A stretch of 64,000 nt of DNA from Actinostola sp. cb2023 (GCA_033675265.1 JAUJYZ010001594.1:339501-403500), one strand, 5' to 3'; numbered from the stretch's first letter, positions 1-12,335 are shown. Numbers and translations: made by a program. Notes: a model not told the origin generated them from the letters alone.

Positions 1-3000
1 CATGTAGATCTTCCGTGTTCTCCGTAGAGCGGCAGTATGATTGACTCTGTTATGAAAGAGGTAGGTTATTACACAGATCCCTTAAACGTACATGTAGATC
101 TTCCGTGTTCTCCGTAGAGCGGCAGTATGATTGACTCTGTTATGAAAGAGGTAGGTTATTACACAGCTCCCTTAAACGTACATGTAGATCTTCCGTGTTC
201 TCCGTAGAGCGGCAGTATGATTGACTCTGTTATGAAAGAGGTAGGTTATTACACAGATCCCTTAAACGTACATGTAGATCTTCCGTGTTCTCCGTAGAGC
301 GGCAGTATGATTGACTCTGTTATGAAAGAGGTAGGTTATTACACAGATCCCTTAAACGTACATGTAGATCTTCCGTGTTCTCCGTAGAGCGGCGGTATGA
401 TTGACTCTGTTATGAAAGAGGTAGGTTATTACACAGATCCCTTAAACGTACATGTAGATCTTCCGTGTTCTCCGTAGAGCGGCAGTATGATTGACTCTGT
501 TATGAAAGAGGTAGGTTATTACACAGCTCCCTTAAACGTACATGTAGATCTTCCGTGTTCTCCGTAGAGCGGCAGTATGATTGACTCTGTTATGAAAGAG
601 GTAGGTTATTACACAGATCCCTTAAACGTACATGTAGATCTTCCGTGTTCTCCGTAGAGCGGCGGTATGATTGACTCTGTTATGAAAGAGGTAGGTTTAT
701 TACACAGATCCCTTAAACGTACATGTAGATCTTCCGTGTTCTCCGTAGAGCGGCAGTATGATTGACTCTGTTATGAAAAGAGGTAGGTTATTACACAGAT
801 CCCTTAAACGTACATGTAGATATTCCGTGTTCTCCGTAGAGCGGCAGTATGATTGGCTCTGTTATGAAAGAGGTAGGTTATTACACAGATCCCTTAAACG
901 TACATGTAGATCTTCCGTGTTCTCCGTAGAGCGGCAGTATGATTGACTCTGTTATGAAAGAGGTAGGTTATTACACAGATCCCTTAAACGTACATGTAGA
1001 TCTTTCGTGTTCTCCGTAGAGCGGCGGTATGATTGACTCTGTTATGAAAAGAGGTAGGTTATTACACAGATCCCTTAAACGTACATGTAGATCTTCCGTG
1101 TTCTCCGTAGAGCGGCAGTATGATTGACTCTGTTATGAAAGAGGTAGGTTATTACACAGATCCCTTAAACGTACATGTAGATCTTCCGTATTCTCCGTAG
1201 AGCGGCAGTATGATTGACTCTGTTATGAAAGAGGTAGGTTATTACACAGATCCCTTAAGCGTACATGTAGATCTTCCGTGTTCTCCGTAGAGCGGCAGTA
1301 TGATTGACTCTGTTATGAAAGAGGTAGGTTATTACACAGATCGCTTAAACGTACATGTAGATCTTCCGTGTTCTCCGTAGAGCGGCAGTATGATTGACTC
1401 TGTTATGAAAGAGGTAGGTTATTACACAGATCCCTTAAACGTACATGTAGATCTTCCGTGTTCTCCGTAGAGCGGCAGTATGATTGACTCTGTTATGAAA
1501 GAGGTAGGTTATTACACAGATCCCTTAAACGTACATGTAGATCTTCCGTGTTCTCCGTAGAGCGGCAGTATGATTGACTCTGTTATGAAAGAGGTAGGTT
1601 ATTACACAGCTCCCTTAAACGTACATGTAGATCTTCCGTGTTCTCCGTAGAGCGGCAGTATGATTGACTCTGTTATGAAAGAGGTAGGTTATTACACAGA
1701 TCCCTTAAACGTACATGTAGATCTTCCGTGTTCTCCGTAGAGCGGCAGTATGATTGACTCTGTTATGAAAGAGGTAGGTTTACTATTACACAGATCCCTT
1801 AAACGTACATGTAGATCTTCCGTGTTCTCCGTAGAGCGGCGGTATGATTGACTCTGTTATGAAAGAGGTAGGTTATTACACAGATCCCTTAAACGTACAT
1901 GTAGATCTTCCGTGTTCTCCGTAGAGCGGCAGTATGATTGACTCTGTTATGAAAGAGGTAGGTTATTACACAGCTCCCTTAAACGTACATGTAGATCTTC
2001 CGTGTTCTCCGTAGAGCGGCAGTATGATTGACTCTGTTATGAAAGAGGTAGGTTATTACACAGATCCCTTAAACGTACATGTAGATCTTCCGTGTTCTCC
2101 GTAGAGCGGCGGTATGATTGACTCTGTTATGAAAGAGGTAGGTTATTACACAGATCCCTTAAACGTACATGTAGATCTTCCGTGTTCTCCGTAGAGCGGC
2201 AGTATGATTGACTCTGTTATGAAAGAGGTAGGTTATTACACAGATCCCTTAAACGTACATGTAGATCTTCCGTGTTCTCCGTAGAGCGGCAGTATGATTG
2301 ACTCTGTTATGAAAGAGGTAGGTTATTACACAGATCCCTTAAACGTACATGTAGATCTTCCGTGTTCTCCGTAGAGCGGCGGTATGATTGACTCTGTTAT
2401 GAAAGAGGTAGGTTATTACACAGATCCCTTAAACGTACATGTAGATCTTCCGTGTTCTCCGTAGAGCGGCAGTATGATTGACTCTGTTATGAAAGAGGTA
2501 GGTTATTACACAGATCCCTTAAACGTACATGTAGATCTTCCGTGTTCTCCGTAGAGCGGCAGTATGATTGACTCTGTTATGAAAGAGGTAGGTTATTACA
2601 CAGATCCCTTAAACGTACATGTAGATCTTCCGTGTTCTCCGTAGAGCGGCAGTATGATTGACTCTGTTATGAAAGAGGTAGGTTATTACACAGCTCCCTT
2701 AAACGTACATGTAGATCTTCCGTGTTCTCCGTAGAGCGGCAGTATGATTGACTCTGTTATGAAAGAGGTAGGTTATTACACAGATCCCTTAAACGTACAT
2801 GTAGATCTTCCGTGTTCTCCGTAGAGCGGCAGTATGATTGACTCTGTTATGAAAGAGGTAGGTTATTACACAGCTCCCTTAAACGTACATGTAGATCTTC
2901 CGTGTTCTCCGTAGAGCGGCAGTATGATTGACTCTGTTATGAAAGAGGTAGGTTATTACACAGATCCCTTAAACGTACATGTAGATCTTCCGTGTTCTCC

Positions 3001-3480
3001 GTAGAGCGGCAGTATGATTGACTCTGTTATGAAAGAGGTAGGTTACTGATTACACAGATCCCTTAAACGTACATGTAGATCTTCCGTGTTCTCCGTAGAG
3101 CGGCAGTATGATTGACTCTGTTATGAAAGAGGTAGGTTATTACACAGCTCCCTTAAACGTACATGTAGATCTTCCGTGTTCTCCGTAGAGCGGCAGTATG
3201 ATTGACTCTGTTATGAAAGAGGTAGGTTATTACACAGATCCCTTAAACGTACATGTAGATCTTCCGTGTTCTCCGTAGAGCGGCAGTATGATTGACTCTG
3301 TTATGAAAGAGGTAGGTTATTACACAGCTCCCTTAAACGTACATGTAGATCTTCCGTGTTCTCCGTAGAGCGGCAGTATGATTGACTCTGTTATGAAAGA
3401 GGTAGGTTACTGATTACACAGATCCCTTAAACGTACATGTAGATATTCCGTGTTCTCCGTAGAGCGGCAGTATGATTGCT
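1..3480 (+). repeat. 90-bp tandem array; each unit holds a 33-nt NBEA microexon with splice sites
   Basis: About 38.6 copies of a 90-bp unit, running off the left edge. In each unit a pyrimidine-rich stretch and TAG (25-27 in copy 1) precede 33 nt (28-60) coding [11 protein letters not shown], followed by GAG|GTAGGT. The peptide aligns with the residues just before [10 protein letters not shown] in neurobeachins (SITDPVLRE in vertebrates) and joins in phase 0 to the exon at 4177. The 57-nt spacer also has a branch-like CTTAAAC. Copies differ by a few bases: an A/C change in the spacer (cagatccc/cagctccc), S to G in the peptide, and intronic indels. At least two copies (near 770-784 and 1041-1052) have an extra A in the exon, which would shift the frame. 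The last copy (from about 3431) breaks off inside the exon at about 3478 and has no donor. Confidence 0.9.
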
Positions 3481-6400
3481 ATCAACCACGACACACACAC
3501 AGGACTCGATTCCTTTGAAATCCTAAAACATCATGGTCACGGCACGTAAGCTTAAAGATCGTTTTCGAATGAGTGGGAAACCTACGGTACGGAGTTACGG
3601 TCACGGTACGGAATCGAAGACATTATATTCAATCAATCACAGCGCGCAAAATCATTGCTCAACGGCACGGTCGCCGCTAGCCTGATTTTCAGACGGTCAG
3701 CGGTCCTCCGCTACACTACACTCTGCTCTAATGGTTGGTATAACGTCGTATTCTAGGCGATTCAACAACAACGAACCGTACCGTAACTACTTCCCACTAA
3801 GACGACTGTATCACAGTCAGCGGTCCTACTATATCTGCTCTAATGGTTGGTATAAACGTATTCTAGGCGATTCAACAACAACGAACCGTACCGTAACTAC
3901 TTCCCACTAAGACGACTGTATCACAGTCATACTATATCTGCTCTAATGGTTGGTATAACGTATTCTAGGCGGTTCAACAACAACGAACCGTACCGTAACT
4001 ACTTCCCACTAAGACGACTGTATCACAGTCATACTATATCTGCTCTAATGGTTGGTATAACGTATTCTAGGCGGTTCAACAACAACGAACCTTACCGTAA
4101 CTATACTTCCCACTAAGACGACTGCATATCACAGTCATACTATATCTGCTCTAATGGTTGGTATAACGTATTCTAGGCGGTTCAACAACAAATCAAGAGT
4201 TTTGGACAGACTCCCTCCCAGCTACTACTAGAGCCACACCCATCTCGCGTATTGCCAGAGTTACAGGTAGGTTACACTCAAACCTCCATTATACAGTCGC
4301 CCCTTCACAAATATCACCGGACATCACGAGAATATAAAGAAACCTAACGTACATAAGTTCCTGGTTTTTCCGGAACTGCTGACGCTCTCTCGCATTGTTT
4401 TCTTCAGGTGCATCTCAATCAAGAGCAGTTCAAGAGTACGTATAGCTTTATTGTTAAACAACCAATCATTGATGTGCGTCTACTCTAAGCCAGGTCACTT
4501 GAAGTTCATTAACCAATCAGATTACCAATCGAAGACAATAGAATTCGAGTTCAGTTCTGATTCCTATTTCTTAATATTCTTTACGAAATACAGCTTCAAA
4601 AGCAAAGATCTGCATTAATATAGTGTTAGTTTGTAGTAGAAATAAGTATTTTGGCCGTTTTTGGTCGTTGTTTTTCGATTTTGAATCTGTCATGTGAACA
4701 CAAAGTAGAGTGACTTGTGTTAGAGTAAACTTCTCTGTAACACAGGAAACCCGTCGTTAGTCACTGTTCTTCTATGTTTCAGGTATTTATCTAACCTTTA
4801 AAGTCACAGAGAATGTTCCAGTGACATACGTATCGGCACATACCGACATGAATCTCCTATGCCCTGCTGTAGTTACTATCAGTTGTAACCAGTGCTTTTC
4901 CATGAACCGTTGGATAAATACAGGTATGCGACCTCGCCCCTGCACCATTCCTTGTGGAGGACTATATCTCGGTGAAAACAGAGGCCCATTCCTCAAGTGT
5001 ACGGGATTTTTTGACCTTCCATCCACGTGTAATCGATTCGAAAACGCTTTCCAAATGGACTAGTATAATGAGTCGAAAACGCGTTCGCATGGACGGAACA
5101 TGCGTTTTCAAATAAATCCTATTGAAAAGTGTCCAAATGGACTATACATGTGAAAACGCTTTCCAAATGGACCTCACGCTTTCCAAATGTAGTATAATTT
5201 TCGCCCCTTTCCTGCTGATTAGAAAACGCTTTCCAAATGGACTAGTATAATGATTTACCACGTTCACATGGATGGAACATCGTTTTCCAATAAATCCTAT
5301 TGAAAGCGTATACATGTGGACGGGGCCTCATTGTGTTAGTTTTCGCCCCTCTGCTGACCACACCCTGTATTGTTACCACTTCATATACCTCTATTCTTGT
5401 CGGTGTTAAGCTAAGCAAGAGACGTGGATCATGTTCAGCAAGCAAGACTTATATTAAATTAGTGATCAATCTTTACAGATTCTGCGCAAAGTCTTCGTGG
5501 AGCACAGATCGAACAAGATCCAATGTTAGGTAGGTTAGATTGTTATTGACAATGACAATAATGACAATAGTTTATTTAGTACCAGAATTACATCTTAAAA
5601 ATACAAATATAAAGTAATGTAGCATATTTTTGGTACAAGCTAACTGAAATAATCATGAGGGCTAAAGGGTCATTAGTAGATGTTGACTGTAAAGACTCCT
5701 AAAATAACCTTGCCATACATTTATTCCACGTAGCAACACCAGCAGGTCGTCAGCGAAGACAGCTTGGTGAACCACTCGACCAGACCGTTACACCGAGTGC
5801 TTCATGCTTCGTGGTTACTAGTGATAATAGGACAATTATGGCGTGCGGCTACTGGGATAATAGTTTTAAATGCTTCTCCTCTGATAGCGGTAGGTATTGG
5901 TATTGTTCATCCCTCTACTCCCTACTCACACTGGCCATCATCATCCACCATCCCCTACACCACCACCACATCCCTCTACCCCCTAATCCATCCCCTACAC
6001 CACCACCACCACATCCCTCTACCACCACCACGTCCCTCTACCCCCTAGGCCATCATCATCCACCATCCCCTACACCACCACCACATCCCTCTACCCCCTA
6101 ATCCATCCCCTACACCACCACCACCACATCCCTCTACCACCACCACGTCCCTCTACCCCCTAACCGATCCCCTACACACCACCACCACATCCCTCTACCC
6201 ATCTACCCCCTACTCCATCCCCTACACCACCACCACCACATCCCTCTACCCCTCTACCCCTTAATCCATCCCCTACACCCCACCCCCCCTACCCCCCCTC
6301 CATCCACGTCCACTACTCCCTCTACCACGTCCCTCTACCCCCCCCCCCCCCCCCTACTCCACCACCACGTCCCTCTACCCCCTACTCCATCCCCTACATC

Positions 6401-9107
6401 ACCACCACGTCCCTCTACCCCCCCCCCTACTCCACCACCACGTCCCTCCCCCCCCCCCCCCCCCCACCACCCCCCCCTCTACCCCCTACTCCATCCCCTA
6501 AACCACCACCACGTCTCCCTCTAACCCCCCCTACTCCACCACCCTTATACCATCACCAATAATAATTATCATTATCGATGATCGGTTCTATTGATCTTCA
6601 GGAAAACTAACGCAGTGTGTGTTTGGACACTGGGATGTAGTCACGTGTTTAGCATATAACCAACACGTAGGTCTTGTGGGTGGTTATGGCATCGTAGTGT
6701 CTGGGTCACGTGATGCTACAGTATTAGTGTGGCACTGGAACGAACGATATCAGCGGGTAACATCCGCTGACCGATCGATAGGTAAGTCACAAGAACCTAA
6801 AACCGGTCATTCCCCATGGTATTCATGGAGAAAACAAGACCGATTGACCTCCATGCCACAGGAAACCCAACTTGTCCATAACCATCGTTTTTAAGAAACC
6901 ATTTCTTTCTACGGTGTTGAATTCTTTGTCATTGTTGTACAGGTGGAGCTCCATCTCCCTTAGCCATCTTAACAGGACACGAACAGCCAATCACGTGCGT
7001 GGATGTTAGTGCGTCGTTAGGATTAGTGGTCAGCGGTTCTCAGGGTTAGTATACAGAATTTAAAATATCCAGAACATTGTTGTGATACCTTATTGATGTG
7101 CAGTAATCCATGTGAGCCTGTAATGGACAGTAATGATGCTCTGCCCAAGCAGAACGATGTTCAGGACATTTCACATAGGCAGACATGAAGTAGTGCCCTC
7201 GATGGCTCTTGTGTTGTTTTTTTTACGTTTTTTTTTTATTTTTTTTTGCTGGGTTTCAATCAGCTGATAAAAGTCCATGAATCTCATCTGGCCTATCAAT
7301 CAGAGCGAATTCTATTGAAAAATTGCAAGTTAAAATTGTCGCATAAGACCGGAAATGACGTACTGAAACCCATATTTATCATGATGTCTTTGTTATATTT
7401 TCCCAGAGGGCCCTTGCTTAGTACATACTATCACAGGAGACCGTCTTCATATTCTACACGGCCCACTAGACTGTATAAGACCACGACTTGTTCGTGTAGT
7501 ACAGCCTGGTTTGATTGTAGTGAGTTATACAGACGATACTGGTCACTTGGCGGTCTTTACTATCAATGGGAAAACACTAGAGTCGAGAAAACTAGACGAT
7601 CACGTGTTGGTAAGAAAATATCGTCCATACTTTATACGGGAAGCAAGGGTGGTCATCGCTAAGGGTGGTCGAGGGGTGAGCCTCTCATCGCTAATGGTGG
7701 TCGAGGGGTGAGCTTCGCTAATGGTGGTGGAGGTGTGAGCCTCTCATCGCTAAGGGTGGTCGAGGGGTGAGCCTCTCATCGCTAATAGTGGTCGAGGGGT
7801 GAGCCTCTCATCGCTATGGTGGTGGAGAGGGGTGAGCCTCTCATCGCTAAGGGTGGTGGAGCCTCTTATCGCTAATAGTGGTCGAGGGGTGAGATCGCTA
7901 AGGGTGGTGGAGGGGTGGGCCTCTCATCGCTAATGGTGGTCGAGGGTGGCCTCATCGCTAATGGTGGTGGAGGGTGAGCCTCTCATCGCTAAGGGTGGTG
8001 GAGGGGTGAGCCTCTCATCGCTAAGGGTGGTGGAGGGGTGAGCCTCTCATCGCTAAGGGTGGTGGAGGGGTGAGCCTCTCGTCGCTAAGGGTGGTCGAGG
8101 GGTGAGCCTCTTATCGCTAAGGGTGGTCGAGGGGTGAGCCTCTCGTCGCTAATGGTGGTGGAGGGGTGAGCCTCTCATCGCTAAGGGTGGTGGAGGGTGA
8201 GCCTCTCATCGCTAAGGGTGGTGGAGGGGTGAGCCTCTCATCGCTAAGGGTGGTGGAGGGGTGAGCCTCTCATCACTAAGGGTGGTGGAGGGGTGAGCCT
8301 CTCGTCGCTAAGGGTGGTGGAGGGGTGAGCCTCTCATCGCTAAGGGTGGTGGAGGGGTGAGCCTCTCATCGCTAAGGGTGGTGGAGGGGTGAGCCTCTCA
8401 TCGCTAAGGATGGTGGAGGGGTGAGCCTCTCATATCGCTAAGGGTGGTGGAGGTGTGAGCCTCTCGTCGCTAAGGGTGGTGGAGGGGTGGGCCTCTCGTC
8501 GCTAAGGGTGGTGGAGGGGTGGGCCTCTCGTCGCTAAGGGTGGCGGAGGGGTGAGCCTCTCATCGCTAAGGGTGGTGGAGGAGTGAGCCTCTCATCGCTA
8601 AGGGTGGTGGAGGGGTGAGCCTCTCATCGCTGTGGTGCCTGGTTCAATTCTTGGGCGCTTCATGCGAGTTTCGTTTGTCAGTTCGTTCTCTCCCTTGGAG
8701 ATTATTCTAGTCCGAGCGTGAGTGAGTGACACATGAGTGACACCCTATAGATATGCTACATTACCACTGAACATATCATCACTTCTAGGCCCTGGCTGTC
8801 AGTCGAGATGGTGCATTTCTGTTAGCTGGAGGTTTTAGTCGTTATCTGAGTGTCTGGCGTACTCATGACTTGGCGTTAATTCATACTTACCCACCCTGTG
8901 ACGGGAGTATTCGTGCACTGGCAATATCAACTGATCAAAAGTAAGTTTTGTTTATCTATTAACGTCTCCTGTGTGCTGGGAGGGGAGGGGTTCATTGATA
9001 CCAAACCAAATTTCATCTTCATTTTCTTCAGGTGTCTCGTAGCTGGTTTAGCGTCAGGAAGCATTCTTGCCATAGCTACTGACTTCTCTCGCTGGCCCTT
9101 AACGTGA
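3369..9107 (+). CDS. NBEA: Neurobeachin/LRBA-type BEACH-WD40 protein, 3' part
   Basis: C-terminal part of a BEACH-domain scaffold protein of membrane trafficking. Exons read from splice sites and phase: 3369-3401 (last intact microexon), 4177-4266, 4408-4435, 4783-4923, 5734-5889, 6602-6781, 6943-7044, 7407-7609, 8789-8940 and 9032-9107 (TGA 9105-9107). All phases agree, giving about 386 residues here; the N-terminal bulk lies upstream of the window. The BEACH end is marked by [10 protein letters not shown] and LEPHPSR. WD40 blades show [34 protein letters not shown] and GLASGSI, in the same order as vertebrate NBEA/LRBA, and the protein stops just after FSRW, as the family does. Whether the gene is orthologous to NBEA or predates the NBEA/LRBA split cannot be told. 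Introns carry several minisatellites, listed separately. Confidence 0.93.
3705..4190 (+). repeat. ~105-bp tandem repeat containing an NBEA 3' splice site and exon start
   Basis: Five copies spaced 110, 102, 102 and 106 bp. Each carries TTCTAG followed by GCG(A/G)TTCAACAACAA, the acceptor and first 15 nt of the exon at 4177-4266. Acceptor AGs end at 3756, 3866, 3968, 4070 and 4176; only the last is followed by the rest of the exon. After the shared 15 nt the upstream copies run into unrelated sequence and soon hit a stop (for example A V Q Q Q R T L P stop from 4071). Confidence 0.85.
4924..5733 (+). repeat. NBEA intron with short degenerate repeats
   Basis: 810-bp intron. Between about 5036 and 5290 the motif AACGCTTTCCAAATG recurs four times or more, mixed with a variant, ATGGACGGAACAT. 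The repeat is irregular and has partial inverted copies. From 5540 to 5640 the DNA is AT-rich, with ACAATAATGACAATAG. Nothing here looks coding. Confidence 0.55.
5930..6545 (+). repeat. C-rich minisatellite in NBEA intron
   Basis: Degenerate tandem repeat built from CCATCCCCTACACCACCACC and CACGTCCCTCTACCCCC, with C runs up to about 17. It fills most of the intron 5890-6601. Long proline/histidine-rich frames here are composition artefacts. Confidence 0.85.
7646..8634 (+). repeat. 32-bp minisatellite, apparently SINE-derived, in NBEA intron
   Basis: About 31 copies of a 32-bp unit (CTAAGGGTGGTGGAGGGG then TGAGCCTCTCATCG) in the intron 7610-8788. The array ends in ...GCCTCTCATCGCT followed at 8635 by GTGGTGCCTGGTTCAATTC, which contains a pol III B-box-like GGTTCAATTC and a T-arm-like context. 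This suggests the unit was amplified from the body of a tRNA-derived SINE whose 3' part remains at about 8635-8740. Confidence 0.75.
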
Positions 9108-9483
9108 ACAAGTCTATGCTATACTAGGTGTATTATAACGCATTGAATCCTTACACTTTGGTGGCCCTTAACGTGAACAAGTCTATGCTATACTAGGTGT
9201 ATTATAACGCATTGAATCCTTACACTTTGGTGGCCCTTAACGTGAACAAGTCTATGCTATACTAGGTGTATTATAACGCATTGAATCCTTACACTTTGGT
9301 GGCCCTTAACGTGAACAAGTCTATGCTATACTAGGTGTATTATAACGCATTGAATCCTTACACTTTGGTGGCCCTTAACGTGAACAAGTCTATGCTATAC
9401 TAGGTGTATTATAATGCATTGAATCCTTACACTTTGGTGGCCCTTAACGTGAACAAGTCTATGCTATACTAGGTGTATTATAA
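9081..9483 (+). repeat. 69-bp tandem repeat covering NBEA stop codon and start of 3' UTR
   Basis: 5.6 copies of a 69-bp unit, with GGCCCTTAACGTGAAC at 9094, 9163, 9232, 9301, 9370 and 9439. The first copy is the real C-terminus (codons W-P-L-T and the TGA at 9105); later copies lie in the 3' UTR. Copies are almost identical, so the expansion is recent. Confidence 0.9.
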
Positions 9484-9557
9484 ACGCTGCTAATAATAAT
9501 AATGCTAATGCATTGAACGTATTCATCAAATATCTACGTGTTGACTAGATGTATTAT

Positions 9558-9563
9558 AATAAA
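9558..9563 (+). terminator. Candidate polyadenylation signal of the NBEA gene
   Basis: AATAAA about 450 bp past the stop and after the 69-bp repeats. It is the first canonical hexamer downstream. No transcript evidence is available. Confidence 0.45.
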
Positions 9564-9657
9564 GGCATCGGTGACGTGGCCCGTATAAACCAGTATAAAC
9601 CAGTATGAACCAGTATGAACCCATATATGCACACTAACTGCAGAGTAACGCACTACA

Positions 9658-9803
9658 AAAAGCGCGCGCTCTTCACACTTTGGAAATTCAATGGAAATTT
9701 TCCGAGGTTTTGGACATTTCCAAAGAAGGTTTGAAATTCGTTGGAAGTTCAATTTCCACTTCATTTCCAATGAATTTACATGGTTTAGAAGAGCGCGGGT
9801 TTT
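9658..9803. mobile_element. Small inverted-repeat element (MITE-like)
   Basis: Ends CGCGCTCTTC (about 9664-9673) and GAAGAGCGCG (about 9788-9797) are inverted, and the interior is an imperfect hairpin rich in TTGGAAATTC-type motifs. A GGCGCGGGTTTTCCCCC block is repeated twice at the right edge. No clear target-site duplication. Confidence 0.45.
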
Positions 9804-10600
9804 CCCCCAGGGCGCGGGTTTTCCCCCAGGGACGCTGCATGGGTAATTATATAAAGACGTGTCCCAGGGACGGTAAATGTAACTCTAACTGTCTTGTTCT
9901 TGGTTGCTGTTTGTGTTTGGTCAATGGTGACATCAGTTGCATAGCTGTAAATCTTGCAAAGCTTATTACGTGGCATAAACCGCGATGAAGTATGGCAATA
10001 AGTAACGGTATAAGGTGATTTTAATAGACCGGGCATATTTAAGTTTACATAGAGGACTGAAAGCTATTAATCACGGAGTAAAAATGGAGTAAAATGAGTT
10101 GTGGTGTGTTGGGTATATCACACCTTGATCAGTTTAGGTATAAGGTCAGGGTACATTCAGGGTACAGGGTTCACGTACATTTACCTCTGCATGTACGTAA
10201 CGTCCACTTAATGAATCAAAATAGCTGAAAAAAATCATCATTTTAATTAACTAGGAATGGAATAATAATATCAATCTAGGTTAAGTTAGACATGTTTTTT
10301 TAATGAATCAATCGATATGTTTGTATGGACAAATCAATAGTATTTAAGATAATATTAATATAATAGATAGGCCGGAGTAGACGCCATGAGTGCCATAGGT
10401 TGTACTTATCGACAGACTCTTGCATGGAGATCTAGAACCTATGGCACTCGGGACAGTGCGCATTGTAATTCCTTGGCTTGATCAATAGTGGAACATTCAT
10501 ACCGTACGAATAGTGTGTAGTCTATTTAACAATGAGACTACGAGTTCGAGGTTTCTATGAGGCAATAGTATACTCATGGAAAAGTAGTCTAATTGTTTTA
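9804..10600. other. Intergenic, no gene seen
   Basis: AT-rich sequence with short frames only. A small hairpin with arms GAGTGCCATAGGTT (10388-10401) and AACCTATGGCACTC (10436-10449) is the only structure noticed. Confidence 0.6.
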
Positions 10601-10742
10601 GCATAAACCATCCAGTAGGTCAGTAGAAAATAACAGAAACAAGCAACAGACAATAATTCGTCGAGAAACTCCTCCGAAACATTAGCAAAACGCGACGACG
10701 AAGCCGCCATTTATTTGCGATAGACCACTGGATGGTTTATGC
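10601..10742. mobile_element. 142-bp MITE with TA target duplication
   Basis: Terminal inverted repeat GCATAAACCATCCAGT / ACTGGATGGTTTATGC, flanked by TA on both sides (10599-10600, 10743-10744). This fits a Tc1/mariner-type target. No coding capacity. Confidence 0.7.
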
Positions 10743-10744
10743 TA

Positions 10745-11088
10745 ATAGTTATTAGCTATTATTAGTCTTGCGTATCTATCTGTAATGATCTATTACATAA
10801 GTTAATAATATTGAAATCTGTTTGCAGGTGGCCCATCCTCCCAAAAGCCGATTTGTAGGGGGAGGAGTAGGGAGAGTGTCTAATTGCATAGATATGTATA
10901 CTAACGATCAAGTAAAACATTATAACATGACGTCATTAAAATGACAAATCATCGAAACGTCTTGTATTTCACGGATTTATGAAAACCACTAGTAGTAAGT
11001 GGTCACTTTCACAAGCGGTCAAATTCTCAGAAATCGGTCCCCATACTTACTGTAAACTTGACCTCTATTAAGCGGTCACCTCTATTAA
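10745..11088. other. Intergenic, no gene seen
   Basis: AT-rich. AGCGGTCA-type motifs recur at about 11015-11085 and again near 14758, on either side of the large element, and could belong to an older repeat. Confidence 0.5.
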
Positions 11089-11716
11089 TAGTCTGGGAGC
11101 AAGTGTACTCCCGTGGGAATTTCGTGCTGAAAGCAAGCCACCGGTCTAGAAGTGTTCATTGGGGCCTAGTAAACATGAAAAGTTTTGATGGCAACTTTAT
11201 AACTTGCTAAAACGGGATTTATAGGGGTTCGAAATTATGACGTATATAGACCAGCATGGAAACGAGGCTGGAGTATGAAAATCCTTATAACTTACATAAA
11301 CGTTCACCATTGCTCACCAAACTTGGCTAAATAACAAACATTGATTCCCTTAATTGTTTTTGACAGTTTATATGGGAAATAGTGGTCACGTGACATCATA
11401 GGCATGGAAACGAGGCTGCTAAAAATAATTCCTCTAGGTCACGCAAATGCCAGTATGAAAAGGTTATACCAAAATGGTAATTGTCAAGTGATCACAGAAG
11501 CATTGAAACAAGCTGGAGCAAGGAGGTCTCCTGGGACATAATTTTGATTATTAAAATGTCAAATTATTATCTAGAAAATATTGAAAAGGACGGAGGCTGA
11601 CAACCATCCATTCTTGATAGACATGTCGTTTATTTCACCAATTGTTATCTACAAGTTGTCTCTTGAAGAAGACCCACTGTGGAAATCCACGGCCTTCTAT
11701 AAAACTCCTGAAAACT

Positions 11717-12006
11717 TTTACTGTTGATCGAATCGTTGTTCTCGACCGAGATCAGTTACTAAGGGCGCTAAGAAGGGCATCATCGGCTTCCTGAAACACC
11801 TTCCAACAACACTCCTTCCCCTTTCTCGAAAAACTACCCGTGTTATCAGCACCTGTGATAACCTGAAATGTGGGCAGGGCTAAAAGCTTCAACGATTGGC
11901 TGTAAATTAATGGATCGATGATTTGAGACCCTTCCTTCTTAGGCAGAAAGGTAGTGAGCTCTGCTTTGGTCTTCGTGTGCAAGCCGCTTAGACTAGTTTC
12001 TTTCAT
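11717..12006 (-). pseudogene. Second, inverted fragment of the same transposon protein
   Basis: Reads YSQSLKLLALPTFQVITGAD and FSRKGKECCWK on the minus strand, homologous to SYSQSLKLL...HAITGADTNTDSFSGMERW on the plus strand at about 12650-12780. The homology continues past the frame end at 11752. So one coding segment exists as an inverted duplicate inside the element, or two related elements inserted head to head. Confidence 0.6.
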
Positions 12007-12335
12007 TTCACTTAATTGCTAATATGGGTTGATGTAATAATTATAATACACAGGCTATTCGGATCTTTGTCGTATATGGTCCGTGTGGCTGTTTTCAGAT
12101 CTAAGACGATGGGACATCATATCTGTCGAAGATTCGCTGGATTTCCTGACAGCCATCATACTTTAGCTTGATAAAGAGGCGATTGCTAAAGTGGTCTGCA
12201 AGCTGCTGTCGCTGCTGGAAACTCTTCATCCAATCCATCTTGTCTAATGATTGGACTTCAGCCATTCCATCCACTATATGGAGACCTTGACTTGCACATA
12301 GGGACTGTCAGAAGTAACGCCACTGCTGGACTCTA

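Noticed and set aside
1..3480. CRISPR-like array or simple non-coding minisatellite
   Set aside because: No unique spacers, and units are tandem without gaps. The splice-competent coding microexon explains the unit better.
5764..6101. Pro/His/Ser-rich frames of 94-96 codons
   Set aside because: They run from the true NBEA exon (5734-5889) past its donor into the C-rich intronic repeat.
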